A stretch of DNA of 64,000 nt from Capsicum annuum (GCF_002878395.1 NC_061122.1:79485173-79549172); one strand, 5' to 3'. Counted from the stretch's first letter, positions 1 to 12,059 are shown. The notes: generated by a model not told the origin, from the letters alone. Made by a program: numbers and translations.

Positions 1-837
1 CATTTACAACTGCAATGACTACAAAAACAACATTTGTGACAACCAACAAACTTTATATATAAGTTTACTACATATGATTAACACTTTGAATATCTAAAAT
101 CATTCACTTTTCTTGAACATATATTGTACAAGCAACACTAAAGATAAGTTGTTTTTCAGGTACATTAAACCATCACCTACAATTCACAAATATAACCTGT
201 TCCATAACCCACCCAAATTGTTCATCGTAACATTTGATAAATTATTAATTTTCATTCATCGGGTAAACAACCTCAGGTAAAAAATTTAATAGTATCATTG
301 AGTCAAAAAATTCAAATTTAGTAGGTAGCATAGATTCTTTACGTTCATGAGATTTTGATGTATTTTGGGGATCCAATCAAAAACTTGGCACTTAGTAAAG
401 TTGTTGATGCCGGTGCATCTAGTGTAGTCCATAAATGGCCTTCACATTTGCAAGGCCTTGGCCGCGTTTGCAAAGGTCAAGGATTCTTGACCTCTGCATT
501 CACGAAGGGTCAACTGGTCGACCAGTCCAAACCTTCTCTTCGCGATTGCAAAGGGCTAGTCTCATTCACAAAGATCTGTTTGGGTCAGTCTCTATATTTG
601 CGATAAGGGTCCCACATTTGCGAAGAGGGGGCCTAATTATATTAAATATTGAAGCTCCCAATGTCAGCTCATTTATTCCAAGTCCAAACACCATTAAAAT
701 CATAGGAAGCTTAGAAATTATAGGAGATTAGTTATTGGGCATCGAAAGTGAGTTAAAAACTTTATTATGGTCATTTTTTTGTCTTTATTTTTAAAATTTT
801 TTGCTTGAATTCTAGCTTAATTCTCATATTTGACCAC
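1..837. other. Gene-free stretch with a GC-rich LTR-like patch
   Basis: AT-rich sequence with no recognisable gene. Between about 430 and 640 there is a sharply more GC-rich patch with repeated words such as TTTGCAAAGG, TTCGCGATTGC and TTTGCGAAGAG. Such CG-containing, weakly repetitive patches are typical of the central part of Solanaceae gypsy LTRs, and a similar one occurs inside the LTRs of element A (6220-6480). The two short open frames here have no recognisable domain. The LTR interpretation is inference; no LTR ends were identified. Confidence 0.35.
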
Positions 838-2368
838 TGATAACGCTCAACTTACAAGTCAATTTAAGTGCAAGGCGGTTTTCGTCAATATATTTACCCA
901 ACTTTAGAGTCGAGGTCGAATCCACGAGGAGCAATGTGAGTGGCGATCAAATTAATTTGAAATGATAGATACAAGTTAAATTCAAAGAAATATTACAAAA
1001 AGATAAAATGGGAGAGGTAACTTCCTACACTAATGTTTCTTTGTGCAATTTTCTAGTATAAATTTGAGGCTATAAATAATTAGACTTGTAACAGTTATGC
1101 ACAGATCTTGGGATTATGCGTTACTAAGGGAGTAACATGTGGGAGCTAATTATCAACATCACTTTAGTTTCAAACATGGGTAGGCTTGGTTATAGGTTTT
1201 GATGTTATCCTTTCAACAAAACACCAAACTTTCACCCATTGACTCTTTCGAATACCTAATGAGTATGTTCGACAATTAGCGACCACACCCTCAATCAAGG
1301 CATCCCTATTTCTAGGATGACACCCATGGCATAATTAACCTTACATTTACCCTTATGTCTAAGATAGTGAAAATTTAGCAAACCATACGCATAATTATCT
1401 ATCATTGCTTTGATCCTCATATCTCTCTTTTGAGGAAGATATAGATTCCTAAAGTTCACCTAAAACCCTTCTTTCAAAGATGATATTGAACTTTCTAGAG
1501 CTTTGAGCTTTCACTCATCAAACCCATATGAGTATTTGGAGCTTTCACCCATCAAATCCCAACCAAAATAGCATAGAAATATAGATCCCATAAATATGAA
1601 CTACCAAATAGATGCTAACAATCACAACCCACACACACTTTAATCCATATTCAAACATAACTCCAAGAGGGAGATCTAGCTACACATAAGATAAACAAGC
1701 ATAGATATACCCATAATCTCCATTGAATCAAAGTTCTAGAATATTTAAGCAAATGTTACTTCACACTTGGATCTCCCACAATATCAACAATGGAAGTGAG
1801 CAAATCTTCTACTTAGAAAATCTCTAATGTATTCTTTACCCAAAATTTACACAATATTTTCTTCTCCAAAAATGGAGGATACAAAGTCTCAAGTCAAAAA
1901 CCTTGAGAGAGAGGGGGAAGATGGAATAGTAATAGAATGAATGATACATGAAATTAGAGTTTGAGCCTTTTTATTCAAATTTAGATCAGCACGTGCAATT
2001 AAAGTTTTACCCTTGGGCTGAATATTTTCGCCAAGCCGCGATCGCGCAAGTCTGGCTGCGACCGTGGCTATGTGACCACAATTGACTTTTGCAGTCGTGG
2101 TTGATTAACCATCTTGACTGACCGCAATCACCGCTAATGGACCACGATCGTGGTAACTGAGGCTATTTCACTGCAGGTCTTCAACTACACTTTTTTGGTC
2201 CCTTTTATAATTTCAACCTCCAATCAACATTTCTTTGTCTTTTCAACTCCTATACCTGCAAAGAGTGGATATTAGTGTATTAAATTACAATTATGTCCAA
2301 AACTCATTTGAGACAAGGTAATGTGCACTAAAACTAAGTGTGAATGAGTTGTAAAATACCACTCATCA
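838..2368 (-). mobile_element. Athila/Tat-like solo LTR
   Basis: Read on the minus strand the segment starts TGATGAGTGG and ends GTTATCA, which parallels the TGATGTTGGG start of the Athila-type LTRs at 57899-59564 and 60631-62183. The flanking 5-mers are ACCAC (833-837) and TCCAC (2369-2373), matching at 4 of 5 positions as an aged target duplication. No gag or pol follows on either side, so it is best read as a solo LTR. The part at 2020-2160 is GC-rich with repeated CGACCGTGG-like words. Family assignment rests on end sequence and length (1.53 kb) and is inferred. Confidence 0.55.
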
Positions 2369-2370
2369 TC

Positions 2371-2690
2371 CACTACAAAAAATAGCATTTAGAAACAGAC
2401 AAATTTTATCCCTATTCTATCTAAATCCATTGCTAAATAGAAATTGTGAATGAATAGCAACAATTTACTGTCGGTTGTTATTTTGCTCGTTGCTAGCCAC
2501 TTAGCGATGAAGAAATAAATATCACCACAAAACTTGTTACCGCTTCACGATGAACGTTATCGGTTGTTGCATGTTAGCGATAGACTAGCCCGTTGTTTTA
2601 CCATTGCTATTTTCAAAGTTCTTTTTCGTCTTGGCTAAATTTATGATGGTTCACTTTGCCGCTAATCCATTGCAATATATTATATATTGA
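2371..2690 (+). mobile_element. CACTA (En/Spm) transposon terminus
   Basis: The sequence begins CACTACAAAAAATAGC, the canonical plant CACTA terminal inverted repeat, followed by short subterminal motifs (TAGCGATG, ACCGCTTCACGATGAACG, GTTAGCGATAG) spaced over about 250 bp, as expected for subterminal transposase-binding repeats. The partner end (a TTTTTTGTAGTG-like terminus) was not found before 5868, so this is a single end or a deleted copy. The solo LTR at 838-2368 has landed exactly at this terminus. Confidence 0.6.
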
Positions 2691-3517
2691 AACTTGTAAA
2701 TTATTGAATGATTAAAATAACCAACATTCATATCAAATAATTACTTATATTAGAATGTTCAAAATATATAGAAGCAAAATCCATCAAATAATTGTGTCCA
2801 AACATCCACAAGTTCAACTATTTTGTCAAAAATAAACTACTGTCGAACCCCATCAAAAATAATCATACATCAAAATTAGTATTTATTACTGTCAAAAGTT
2901 TTCTAAGGCCCATAAAATTTCAGCATTTCTTCTTCAACAGGATGTGTTTTGCTAAGTATGACTAGGCAATGAAATGGAGGACCAAAGTCAACTGTTAGAA
3001 GTTGTAGCAACCACCTTTAGGTCTTCACTTCCCAACCTCGCAAAAACCAACACAAATTGTATTTTCACCATATACTATAATTTTGAAAAACATGAAGTCA
3101 AACATTAAACCATTTATAAATGTCAAACATCCTTCATAATTGTAAATCAATTATACACAACAAGTAGATCATGTTCGTACATAAAATGTAGGATAGAGGC
3201 ATATCTAAAATATGTCCATTACTAGTTCACTTCAGACTGAGCTCTTGATTGAACTCATAGAGCAGGAAAAACAATTGCAAGCTCTCATAGTTATGTTAAG
3301 AAAACTCATCATATGGATGATGTACGAGCATCTTTGGTAAACATTTGAATAAGCATTTTGGATTTAGATTTTTGGTAAAGAAGAGAATTCTTGAACTGTA
3401 AATGAGATTATGTACAAATTAAGCACAAAGTGGGGGTCTCATAAGGAAACATAGAGATAACTAAAGGGACATGTATTCAAGATTCTAAAACAACATACCC
3501 AGTGTAGTTCATAAAGT
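2691..3517. other. No recognised feature
   Basis: AT-rich sequence downstream of the CACTA terminus; it may be interior of that transposon. No open frame of substance, no RNA gene and no tandem repeat were seen. Confidence 0.5.
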
Positions 3518-3612
3518 GGGGTTTGGGGAGGGTAGAGTGTAGGTGTACACAGACCTTACCTCCACCTCTGAGGTGAGAGAGACAGGTTATTTTTGATAGA
3601 CCCTTGGCTCAA
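3518..3612. mobile_element. Solanaceae SINE fragment (copy 1)
   Basis: The run GGGGAGGGTAGAGTGTA, then GCAGACCTTACC-like sequence, a gap, AGAGAGACAGGTTATTTTTGATAGACCC and TTGGCTCAAG matches from memory the body of an abundant Solanaceae SINE. Only the central body is seen; the ends and the poly-A-like tail are not clear. A second copy lies at 4677-4757. Confidence 0.6.
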
Positions 3613-4213
3613 GACCAGTCTTCAAGATTCTATATTGAGTAATCACATCTTAATACACAAAGTGAAGTACTTAAAACTTATACAAACTAAAGTAAATAGG
3701 CTATTAATAGTCATCACCCCCCAAAAAAACTAAAGAAAAATAAATTTTAGATAAATTGTAATACTAGTTGATTACCAAAGAGCAAGATAGCTTCTGCTGA
3801 AAGATTACCATTTTGTTAAGCCAAAGCATAAAACTCATGAAACTACTAGATTCTCCATGAGCTTCTTTAACCTCTAAGAGTTGCTCGATTGTTGTGTTAA
3901 TTATCATAAACCTTGGTGGTTCATACTGCTTCTTCACTTTGAGGATAAATGAAACCAATATTAAAGTCTAACCTGTAAAGAGACTCAATGGTGGGTTCTT
4001 TCACTCGTATATCTGCAAATCATAAGATGAAGCTGCAATTAAATGAAGAAAGCTGCACTAAAAAAAGGAAAGATCGATCGAACACTTTTGTAACCCACAA
4101 GTCACCATAAAATTGATTTAAAAAAACTTAATAGAAAAATTTATGTTAATGAACCTTTTCTCTGATATATGTGAACTTTTTTGAAATCAGAATTTTAGTT
4201 TGCAACAGTTGAA

Positions 4214-4560
4214 CTAAAATAACTGATAAGTGTTAGTTGCCAGAACAACTTCTATAGAGAAGAGATTTTTAATAATTATATCCTTCGCCTTTAGAGCAGG
4301 GTATTTCAAAACCTTGAGATTTGGGCAAGAAATCTTGATATTACCCTTGTTGTAACTCTTTTCGTTGTTAATATAGTTTCGTGGAGCCACATAAACCAGA
4401 GACATAGAAGAAATATCAAGCAGAGTAGTAGTTCCAAAATTACAATTTCTCAGTATCAGTTTTTCTAGGATAGGATATTTTGAGAATAACCAACTTTACT
4501 CATTAAATAACTCAACTTCAACAAGATAAAGCAATTTGAGCTAATCAAATTCGAAATAAT
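4214..4560 (-). pseudogene. F-box/LRR (FBD-type) protein pseudogene fragment
   Basis: On the minus strand the translation reads, in order, a leucine-rich repeat (LFSKYPILEKLILRNCNF), then LLDISSMSLVYVAP and ISCPNLKVLKYPA followed by IKNLFSIEVVLA. This order (LEKLxLxNCxF, then S-LK-L, then ISCPNLKVL) is the LRR part of plant F-box/FBD/LRR proteins. An in-frame TAA (about 4490) interrupts the LRR upstream, and neither an F-box nor an FBD domain is found, so this is a fragment. A separate open frame at 3764-3958 (minus) could be a further remnant, but I could not recognise it. Confidence 0.55.
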
Positions 4561-4676
4561 TAGGTAGCTCAAGTATAGTCCCATGTTGCGTTAATATATG
4601 ATTAATACATATAGATATAAAAGAACAAAAAAATATGAAGTATTGACTCCTACAACAAATTGTGTCTAGAGAGATC

Positions 4677-4757
4677 TAGAGAGGGTAGAGTGTACATGAC
4701 CTTACCCTTAGCTCATGAAGATAAAGAGGTTATTTTTTAAAGACCCTCAGCTCAAGC
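4677..4757. mobile_element. Solanaceae SINE fragment (copy 2)
   Basis: Same body as the copy at 3518-3612: GAGAGGGTAGAGTGTA, ACCTTACCC, AGAGGTTATTTTTTA and AGACCCTCAGCTCAAG in the same order and spacing. Diverged and truncated. Confidence 0.55.
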
Positions 4758-5868
4758 AACACATAACACAATAGTTACAAGTTATGTCTGATGATCATTA
4801 ACAGAGTATGTAACATATAGTGAGACTCTCCTTTCAATAGTTTTCACAAACAATGAGACTATCTTCGATAACCTGATTAATCATTATTAGAACAACTATC
4901 ATTATTTTAATTAATAGAGACTCAAACGTCTCATACAGACAAAAACTTGACATGATTTCTTAAACATTTTGCATTGTTGCACCACGAATCCAACTATAGA
5001 TATCCCCTTGATTAAACATGTTTCCAAAATAGAGTTTAAAATAAACAAAATTACGCATTGGCAAATTAAGACCCAATCGATGCATTTTTTTCAAAAAAAA
5101 TTTAGCCATTACCAAATATCAATGTTTTCATCTAATCCGTTCACAACCAAAAGGAAAAATATCAAAATACCCAATTTCTCCTACCAACACATATAAAAAT
5201 TTTGATTTACCGAGAATATTTTACCTGATAGGCCAAATTCTTAAACATGATGGCTTTGCTAAATTCCAATTCGCTCCATAATACACATTCCCACTGTCTT
5301 TTTACCTACTCTTTACTTTCCCAACACTTCACTTTCTGTGATATTAACCAAAAAAATAAAACTCAAAATTTCTATAAAAATATACAAATTTGGTACCATC
5401 AGAATTGAGGAAGTTATGACTATGCAAGAATGAGTCATTTCTTAACCTAATTTTTATTTTACCCCTTAGAAATTAAAAACCCTTTATATAACAAAAATTA
5501 ATAATTTCAAATGTTTGCATGAACCCTAGCCCCTTAAAGTTTGCATGAACCCTAGCCTTAAAAGTTGCATGAACCCTAGATACAGTCCAAAGAGCCAAAA
5601 CAATAAAAAAAATCACAAATGCAGAAAGGGTTAAAGTAGCAAACCCAGTAGAACGTAAATAAAATCAACAAAAATCATGAATTTACAACGGGGTAAAGTG
5701 AAACACGGGCAAAGCATAAAAAAACTCAATCTAAAAAACTGAGTAATGAAAACATAATTTCTCAGCTTCTTTGAACATAATTTAGAGATAGGAAGTAGAG
5801 AGACAAAGAGAACATAATTTCATACCTGATTCAAGCTACAAAATGGGCATACAAATTTGATAGATTAC
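4758..5868. other. Gene-free AT-rich stretch with a triplicated 25-bp motif
   Basis: No gene recognised. At 5513-5579 the motif GTTTGCATGAACCCTAG occurs three times, starting at 5513, 5539 and 5564 (spacing about 25 bp). Nothing else stands out. Confidence 0.5.
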
Positions 5869-6736
5869 TATAATACCCCAAAAATCTAAACCAATGCTAG
5901 AGTCATGTTTCAAGCTCATGTTTAGTATATTATAGCTCTTTGGTATTTTTATGAGTTAGTTTGATATATATCAAGGTCTCAAATAACTCCCAGTTGTTAG
6001 ACGAATAAAAATATCCCTTATCGATTGAATTTTCGATAGGAATGTTGCTTTAGTCAACTTCAAATGAGAATTTACTTTAATCTACTGAGAATTTTCCATC
6101 TCAAGACCCTCCAAACTGTACAAAATTAAATTATGTTTTCAACGATACCAATTTTTCCCAAATCCGATACTCGGGTGAGAAGTTATGGCATTTTTAGTGC
6201 AAAATAGTAGCCCAATGTGACAAGGTCGATCGCAGTGATGGCTATTTTCACACTCATAATTTACCAGTGTGTCACCGCGATTGGAAATGTGTCATGCCAA
6301 GGGGCTATTTTGCAATTATCCATTTTCCAGTGGGGCACCGCAATGGCGCCGTGTCGCGCCAAGGTTCCAGTTTGTAGTTGTCCATTTCCAAAGGCGCAAC
6401 GCGATGGCACTGCATAGCGCCGTAGGAAAAAATGGGGATTATCATCTTTCAAGTGGCCTGACATGATTGCTCCGCATCCACTAGGTGTCAAAATTAAGAT
6501 TTTGAGTTTAATTTCAAGTTTTTAATTTCCAAGGGCATTTAAGTCATTTTCCTCACCCCATTCAGTCCAAACATGGGATTTAAGTCGCAAAAGAGCACTA
6601 ATTCTTCATTATTTTCATAATTTACTCACATTAAAGTATCCCGCTTTTAAGAACAAACCATATCCGTCAAAATTCAAGATCAAGTATCAAGAATTCACCA
6701 TCAATCATCACGAATTCATCAACCCAGCTATGTTAA
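5869..6736 (+). repeat. Element A 5' LTR, first part
   Basis: Matches the start of the 3' LTR (15702 onward) closely: TAATACCCC, then AACCAATGCTAGAGTCATGT, and later the GC-rich block with GGGGCACCGCAATGGC-like words (6220-6480). It is interrupted after GTTAA (6732-6736) by a solo LTR; the LTR resumes at 9197. Confidence 0.85.
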
Positions 6737-7090
6737 TGTAATACCCCAAGACTCTAACCAATAGTGCAACCATGACACAATCTCATAAGAAGTAAATTAT
6801 AGTTCTTTGGTTGTTTTATGATCAAGTTTGATGTGTATTAAGGCCTCAAATATGTCCTAGTGATTAGGTGAATCAAAACTTTCCTCACCGATTAAATTCT
6901 TGGAAAGGATATTGCCATATTCAACTTTAGATGAGCATATCTCTCGTTATACTATGAATTATTGAGATCCAGACCTATCAGCATATATATAATTGAATTA
7001 AATTTCCAAAGATACCAATTTCACACAAATCCGGTATAGGAGCCAAGAGTTATGTACATTTTACTCCAGCATGTCAGGCTAGAAAACACA

Positions 7091-7402
7091 GTGATGACAT
7101 TTGTGACAAGTCGTCATAAGTGTACTGACTTATCACCAATGTCGTCAGCCTTAGGTAGATTTCCACCCCCAGTAATGACATTTGTGACAAGTCGTCACAA
7201 GTGTGACGACTTATAACCAATGTTGTCACCTTAGGCAGATTTTCACCCCTAGTGACGACATTTGTGACAAGTAGTCACAAGTGTGATGACTTATCACCAA
7301 TGTCGTCAACCTTAAGCCAAAAATCAAAAAAATCCAACATTTTGTGATGATATTTTGTGACGACTTGTCACAAGTTTGACGGCTTATCACGAGTGTAGTC
7401 AG
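7091..7402 (+). repeat. Tandem array of ~80-bp hairpin-forming units
   Basis: Units start at 7091, 7172 and 7252, with a diverged fourth at about 7342. Each contains TGACGACATT, then GTGACAAGTCGTCAC, a short AAGT loop, GTGACGACTTATCAC and AATGTCGTCA. The two halves are reverse complements with about two mismatches over 26 positions in a composite of the best units, so each unit can fold into a ~56-nt hairpin. The array sits upstream of the TATA-like box of the solo LTR. Confidence 0.85.
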
Positions 7403-7470
7403 CTATTTTTTCAGCAATTAAGGGATGTTTTTGTAAGGGTATTTTGGTCTTTTCCCTTCTTTTGGAGGCC

Positions 7471-7480
7471 TATATAAATA
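7471..7480 (+). promoter_or_regulatory. TATA-like box of the solo LTR
   Basis: TATATAAATA about 70 bp downstream of the hairpin array, in a position expected for the U3/R boundary of an LTR. Its activity is not shown by the sequence. Confidence 0.45.
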
Positions 7481-9196
7481 TGATAATCCCTATCCAAACC
7501 CTAATTTATTCATTCTCTCTTTCAATTGTCTTAAGAAATATATCTAGGATTTTTATTTAAGGAATTTAATCTTCCAAAAATTATCCATAAATCTTCAAGA
7601 TTTCTTCAAGAATCAAGTTCCTCATAGTGTGGAATTCGAGAATCATTTATTACAAGTGAGGATAGAGTCTCAAGCACTAGAATTCATCCAATTTCAAAGA
7701 TTAAGGTATGTGGGGTTCTGAACAAGAGCAATTCATTCGTTCTTGTGCCCAAAGCTTTGATTTCTATTATGGATTTATATGATTTTGCAAGTGGGTTTAT
7801 ACCCAAATTACTTCATCATGATATAATGAGAATATAAATTGTTCGAGCTTTGTTACACATGATTATTTTTCTATTCCCAAGTTATGACTTGATATTTAAT
7901 ATTGTGAATTTCATATTTCTACCATGAGTTGATATTTCAAGTGCTTTCAAGATATGTGTCAAGCTTTAAGCTTCCTTATGACAAATTGGATTGTTGAGTA
8001 TATTGATTCATGAGATTGAGTTGTTGCAATGATTCTTGATATTTCTTCAAAGTTATTAATCTTTCCATAATTTAATGAATTGATACATTTTGATATTGAG
8101 AAAGATTGATTTGATTTGATTCTAGTTAGGAATCCACAAGTTGATTATGATTTGATAAATGAGAAAGATATTTGATTTGGTCTTCATGATAGACCCTTGT
8201 AATGTTGTGGTGGATTTCCTAACGCGTTCTGAGCTTGTGTTTGGGAGTAGTATTTAGCACCGAGAGAGAAATATGGTATTTCCCTAAAACCACATGCCAT
8301 CGTAGGATTGATATTGATAATTATGGTCCAAAGGCCGAGTATGAGATTGTGATCACTAAATTTAGGTTGTACTCCTTGGCAAGAGTACGACGCTCCCGCC
8401 AATGTGGGGTTCTCTCCTTAGGAAGGCAAAATATTGAACTCCATGTAGCTCACATAGTTTATGTCGGTTATAAGAACCTCCCATGTCCATAAGAATTGAG
8501 TTTCTTGAATTACCGAGTCACTCCAAGTCTTGAGTTGAAGAGTTGAGTTATTTATGATGATTTATGAGTTTTTATCATATGATTTATTTACTATGATATC
8601 ATGAAAAGTATGTTTCAATCTAACTCAAGCCAAGTGAGCCATCATTATACATAGGCATATTTTTATGAAATTGATGAGGATATTTGCATTGTTGTATGCA
8701 CCCCCACATACTCAGTACATTCCAAAGTACTGACCCATATATTTTTCTATGGGCTACATTTTCTCGTAATGTAGGTTTAGGTACTCATCCGCAGCCGTGT
8801 TAGTGATATTCCAGTGCCTCAACTACGTTCCCTCAGTGGTGAGTCCTCATGGTTCGAGAACCATGTCTATATTTTTGGTGATATCATTTTGTTGTTATAA
8901 CTTTCAGTACTGTTTGAGTCAGTTGGGGGTTTGTCCTAATGGCTCCTTGATTTTGATGTATAGACACTTTGTCAGATTAGAGGGTTGGTATGTATAGACA
9001 TTCAATATATTTTGGTTGTACAGTCTAGTATTCTCCAGTATTTCTCTTGAACCCGATGTGGTATATCTCTTTGTTGTGCGTGACTATTATTGAATGGAAT
9101 TCGTTAAAGTAGTGTCTGGGCTCTGAGGGTTAGCTTGGGGCTATGTGTATCCCTAAGACCATGTGGCATGTCAGGATAAAATTTTGGGGCGTTACA

Positions 9197-10824
9197 GTTA
9201 AATGTTAATCCATGGGTTTCTTTCACTCATGGAGTCCAAGTATCTAAGTTCTAATTCAAAGTTGTGATCTTTACAAGTTATTGTGATTTTAATTGTGATT
9301 TTAACCATGAACTCTCATAAAATACAATTATATACCATGTTTACATGAAATTGTTGTTGTTATCAAACCCCACATGTTTTAATATTGTTGTTTACTGATT
9401 TAAATCATACTTAGTGATGTTGATGTTGAAATCATACTACTACTACAAGCTTTAAACTATTCCCATGCTTAGCTTAAACTATGAATATCAAGTGTTTGAT
9501 GAAATGCCTACGAGAATGAATTTTGAATGATTCTTTTATATTATCTCCCCTAAGTTTTAGTATTATTTTAATATTTTTTCTATTGAGTCCTGGGGGTTAC
9601 GAGCACCTAAAAACATAGTTGTTTACTTAGTCTCTGTATCTTCAGAATAGTTTAAGAATATGCTATAAGCATTATCAGTTCAGTCAGTTATCATAATCAG
9701 TTAATTTTAGAATAGTTTAGTATTTCGAGTCAGTTTAATTGGGAGTAGAATTTATCACTAAGCGAACCCAGGGATGAGGGATCACCTGCCAGTTAAGTGT
9801 AAAACCTTAGTAGTAGTCCCTACATTCCAAAACTATGTAGACAGCGTAGGTTGAGATGTTAACCTACCAGTTGAGGGTTGATCTCATATGGGTACTTGAC
9901 AGTTGAGGGTAACCCTTTGTCCTTTAGGATAGCACTTTAGTAGACCCACACAGATAGTGTTAGTACTTGTGACATGGTATTGACACCTTTCTAACTGGGG
10001 TCGCAGGTTGTACCCCAAATTTTCTCATTGGGGCATATGGGTTAGATGATAGCTCCCACAGTCTCAGTCTAGTTATCAGTTCAGTAATTCAATTTCAATT
10101 TTTTTGACCATTGCATACAGATATTAGATATTTAAGTATTTCAATATTTTAGTTTACAAATTATATTCAGAACATAATTTATGCTTGGTCACGCATCCAT
10201 CAGTATCTACAGATTTCATGCACTCTCAGTATTTATAAACTTTATCCATTTTATTCAGTACCTCATATTATTCATTCAGTCAGTTATTACTTATACACAT
10301 GAAACCATGCATAGCAGTCTACCTCATTTAGCATACCAGTACATTAAAAGTACTGATCACATACTCTTTTTTATGCTATGATGTATCATATCATAGGTTT
10401 GGATGCTCAGTTCATGGATCGCACATAGACATTCTAGATTATCACCTGTAGTAGTGGTGAGTCCTCATATTTTGAGGAAAGAATGTATTTATTTTTATAC
10501 TTTCAGTTCAGTAGTTAGATGGAGTTAGTTGGGCATGTCCCATCAACTCTTATTTAGTCAGTAGAGGCTTTATACTAGTACAGACGGTCAGTCAATTTTG
10601 TTATTATTTTATTAGTTTAAGACAGTTGTTTCCAGCAGTTTTTTCCAATTCATTATCTAATTTTTTTCAGTTATTAAAAACCCTTATGTCTTATTAATTG
10701 TTCTTCTGTATATGTTATTATATTATTCAGTTCTCACAGCAGGTACCAGCTAATGGGTTAGCTTGTGGTCTCTTAGGACCGTAAATATAGCGTGGTGCCG
10801 AGGGTGTACCCTCGGGGCTTTACA
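9197..10824 (+). repeat. Element A 5' LTR, second part
   Basis: It resumes with GTTAAATGTTAATCCATGGG, matching 16500-16530 in the 3' LTR, and runs to CGGGGCTTTACA. It includes the repeated CCAGTTGAGGGT / CTGCCAGTTGAG-like motifs around 9790-9920, also seen at 17090-17215. The last ~215 bp (about 10610-10824) have no counterpart in the truncated 3' LTR. Confidence 0.85.
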
Positions 10825-10827
10825 AAC

Positions 10828-10840
10828 TTGGCATCAGAGC
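10828..10840 (+). other. Primer-binding site of element A
   Basis: TTGGCATCAGAGC lies three bases after the LTR end. It resembles TGGTATCAGAGC, the complement of the 3' end of initiator tRNA-Met commonly used by plant LTR elements, with a T-to-C change at the fifth position. Confidence 0.7.
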
Positions 10841-11046
10841 CTAAGGTTTTAAAGTATCCTAGGAAGTCTAAAAGTCACATCAAGTAGAGTCTTGTACATG
10901 GGTGTGAAGTGCACGACAGTTATGGACAAGAGGCTACAAGATGTTTTAAGAAAAGTTTCCCTTCTTTCAGTGTTTATTTCGTGCGACTGAGCATGATGCT
11001 CATGTTAAACTCTCTATCTAATCTATTCTCCATTCTATTTATAGAA

Positions 11047-11940
11047 CATGCCACCAAAAAAGACAAACAAAAGAAGAAACATAAACCAGCCAGCACCACC
11101 ACCCATAAGAAAGATCCCCTAAATGAGCATATTTCTCATGCAGAGTTCAGAGCTGTATTCACTACTTTAACCCATTCTATGGTAGCTCAAAATGTTCATC
11201 TAGCCTTTATTCTATCCAACCCATTGGCTAATACTACCACAGATAGGGTTCGGGACTTTTCCTGAATAAATCCTTCTCTGTTCTTAGGATCCAAATCTAA
11301 AGAGGATCCACAGGAATTCTTAGGCATGGTGCAGAAGGTAACAGATATTATGGGGTCCACTTCTAGTGAGAGTGTTGAATTGGCTTCTTACTAGTTGCAG
11401 AATGTGGCTTATACATGAGTGTGAAGGAGTATTCTCTCAAGTTTACTCAGTTAGCTAGGTATGCTCCTCATGTGGTAGCTAATAGCAGGTCTAAGATGAG
11501 TAAGTTTATGTATGGTGTATCTGACAGTATGGTTAAAGAGTATAGGACTATAATGTTATTTAAGAAGATGGACTTGTCTAGTCTTATGGTCCATGCTCAA
11601 CAGATTGAGGAGCAGAAAACTAAGGAGAAAGAGAGGGAGAATAAGAGGGCTAAAATGGGTAGCTTTAACTTCAATCAGCTAAGGTTAGAAGGTAGTAACC
11701 ATTCTCAATTCTATCATAAATACTTAATCTCAGCTCCATCTTCAGCTAGTGCTCCCATGCCTAAATTTAGAAATAATAATTGGGATAGGGCGCGGGGCTC
11801 TATGTCCCAAGGCAATGTTAATAGTGCTCGTACGAATCCTCTTTACCAGAAATATAGTAGAAACCATCAAGGTATTTGTAAGGCTAATGTGATATTTGTT
11901 TTGGGTTTGGTAATCTAGGCCACAGAGTCAAGCATTAACC
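11047..11940 (+). pseudogene. Element A gag (decayed)
   Basis: The gag frame probably opens with MPPKKTNKR at 11047, but stops and frameshifts follow. The best preserved block, 11415-11918, reads VKEYSLKFTQLARYAP, then SRSKMSKFMYGVSD, SLMVHAQQIEEQK and a basic Lys/Arg-rich stretch. This matches the retrotransposon gag capsid domain of chromoviruses. An amber codon sits immediately before the VKEY block (in place of Met-Ser) and another lies near 11392. A CCHC zinc knuckle was not recognised after it. Confidence 0.8.
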
Positions 11941-12059
11941 GAAGAGTGGTCAGCAGGGTAAGTCCAGTCGTCCCCCAGTTCCATCCGGTCACTCGACTCA
12001 GAAGGGTGTTGCTCCAGTGCTACTAGTGGTCAGCATCCAAACAGATTGTATGCCCTTTA

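Larger units (their letters stand above)
6737..9196 (+). mobile_element. Solo LTR nested in the element A 5' LTR
   Basis: It begins TGTAATACCCC and ends GGGGCGTTACA, is 2460 bp long and is flanked by a perfect 5-bp duplication GTTAA (6732-6736 and 9197-9201). The 3' LTR of element A shows the unoccupied site. No gag or pol lies inside, so this is a solo LTR formed by recombination. A TATA-like box TATATAAATA lies at 7471-7480. The family is related to, but distinct from, element A. The four-unit hairpin array at 7091-7402 lies in its U3 region. Confidence 0.9.

Noticed and set aside
355..731. Two overlapping open frames at the left end
   Set aside because: They overlap in different frames across the GC-rich patch and match no recognised family.
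3764..3958. Exon of the F-box/LRR gene
   Set aside because: The predicted peptide could not be matched to FBD or LRR motifs; proximity alone is not enough.
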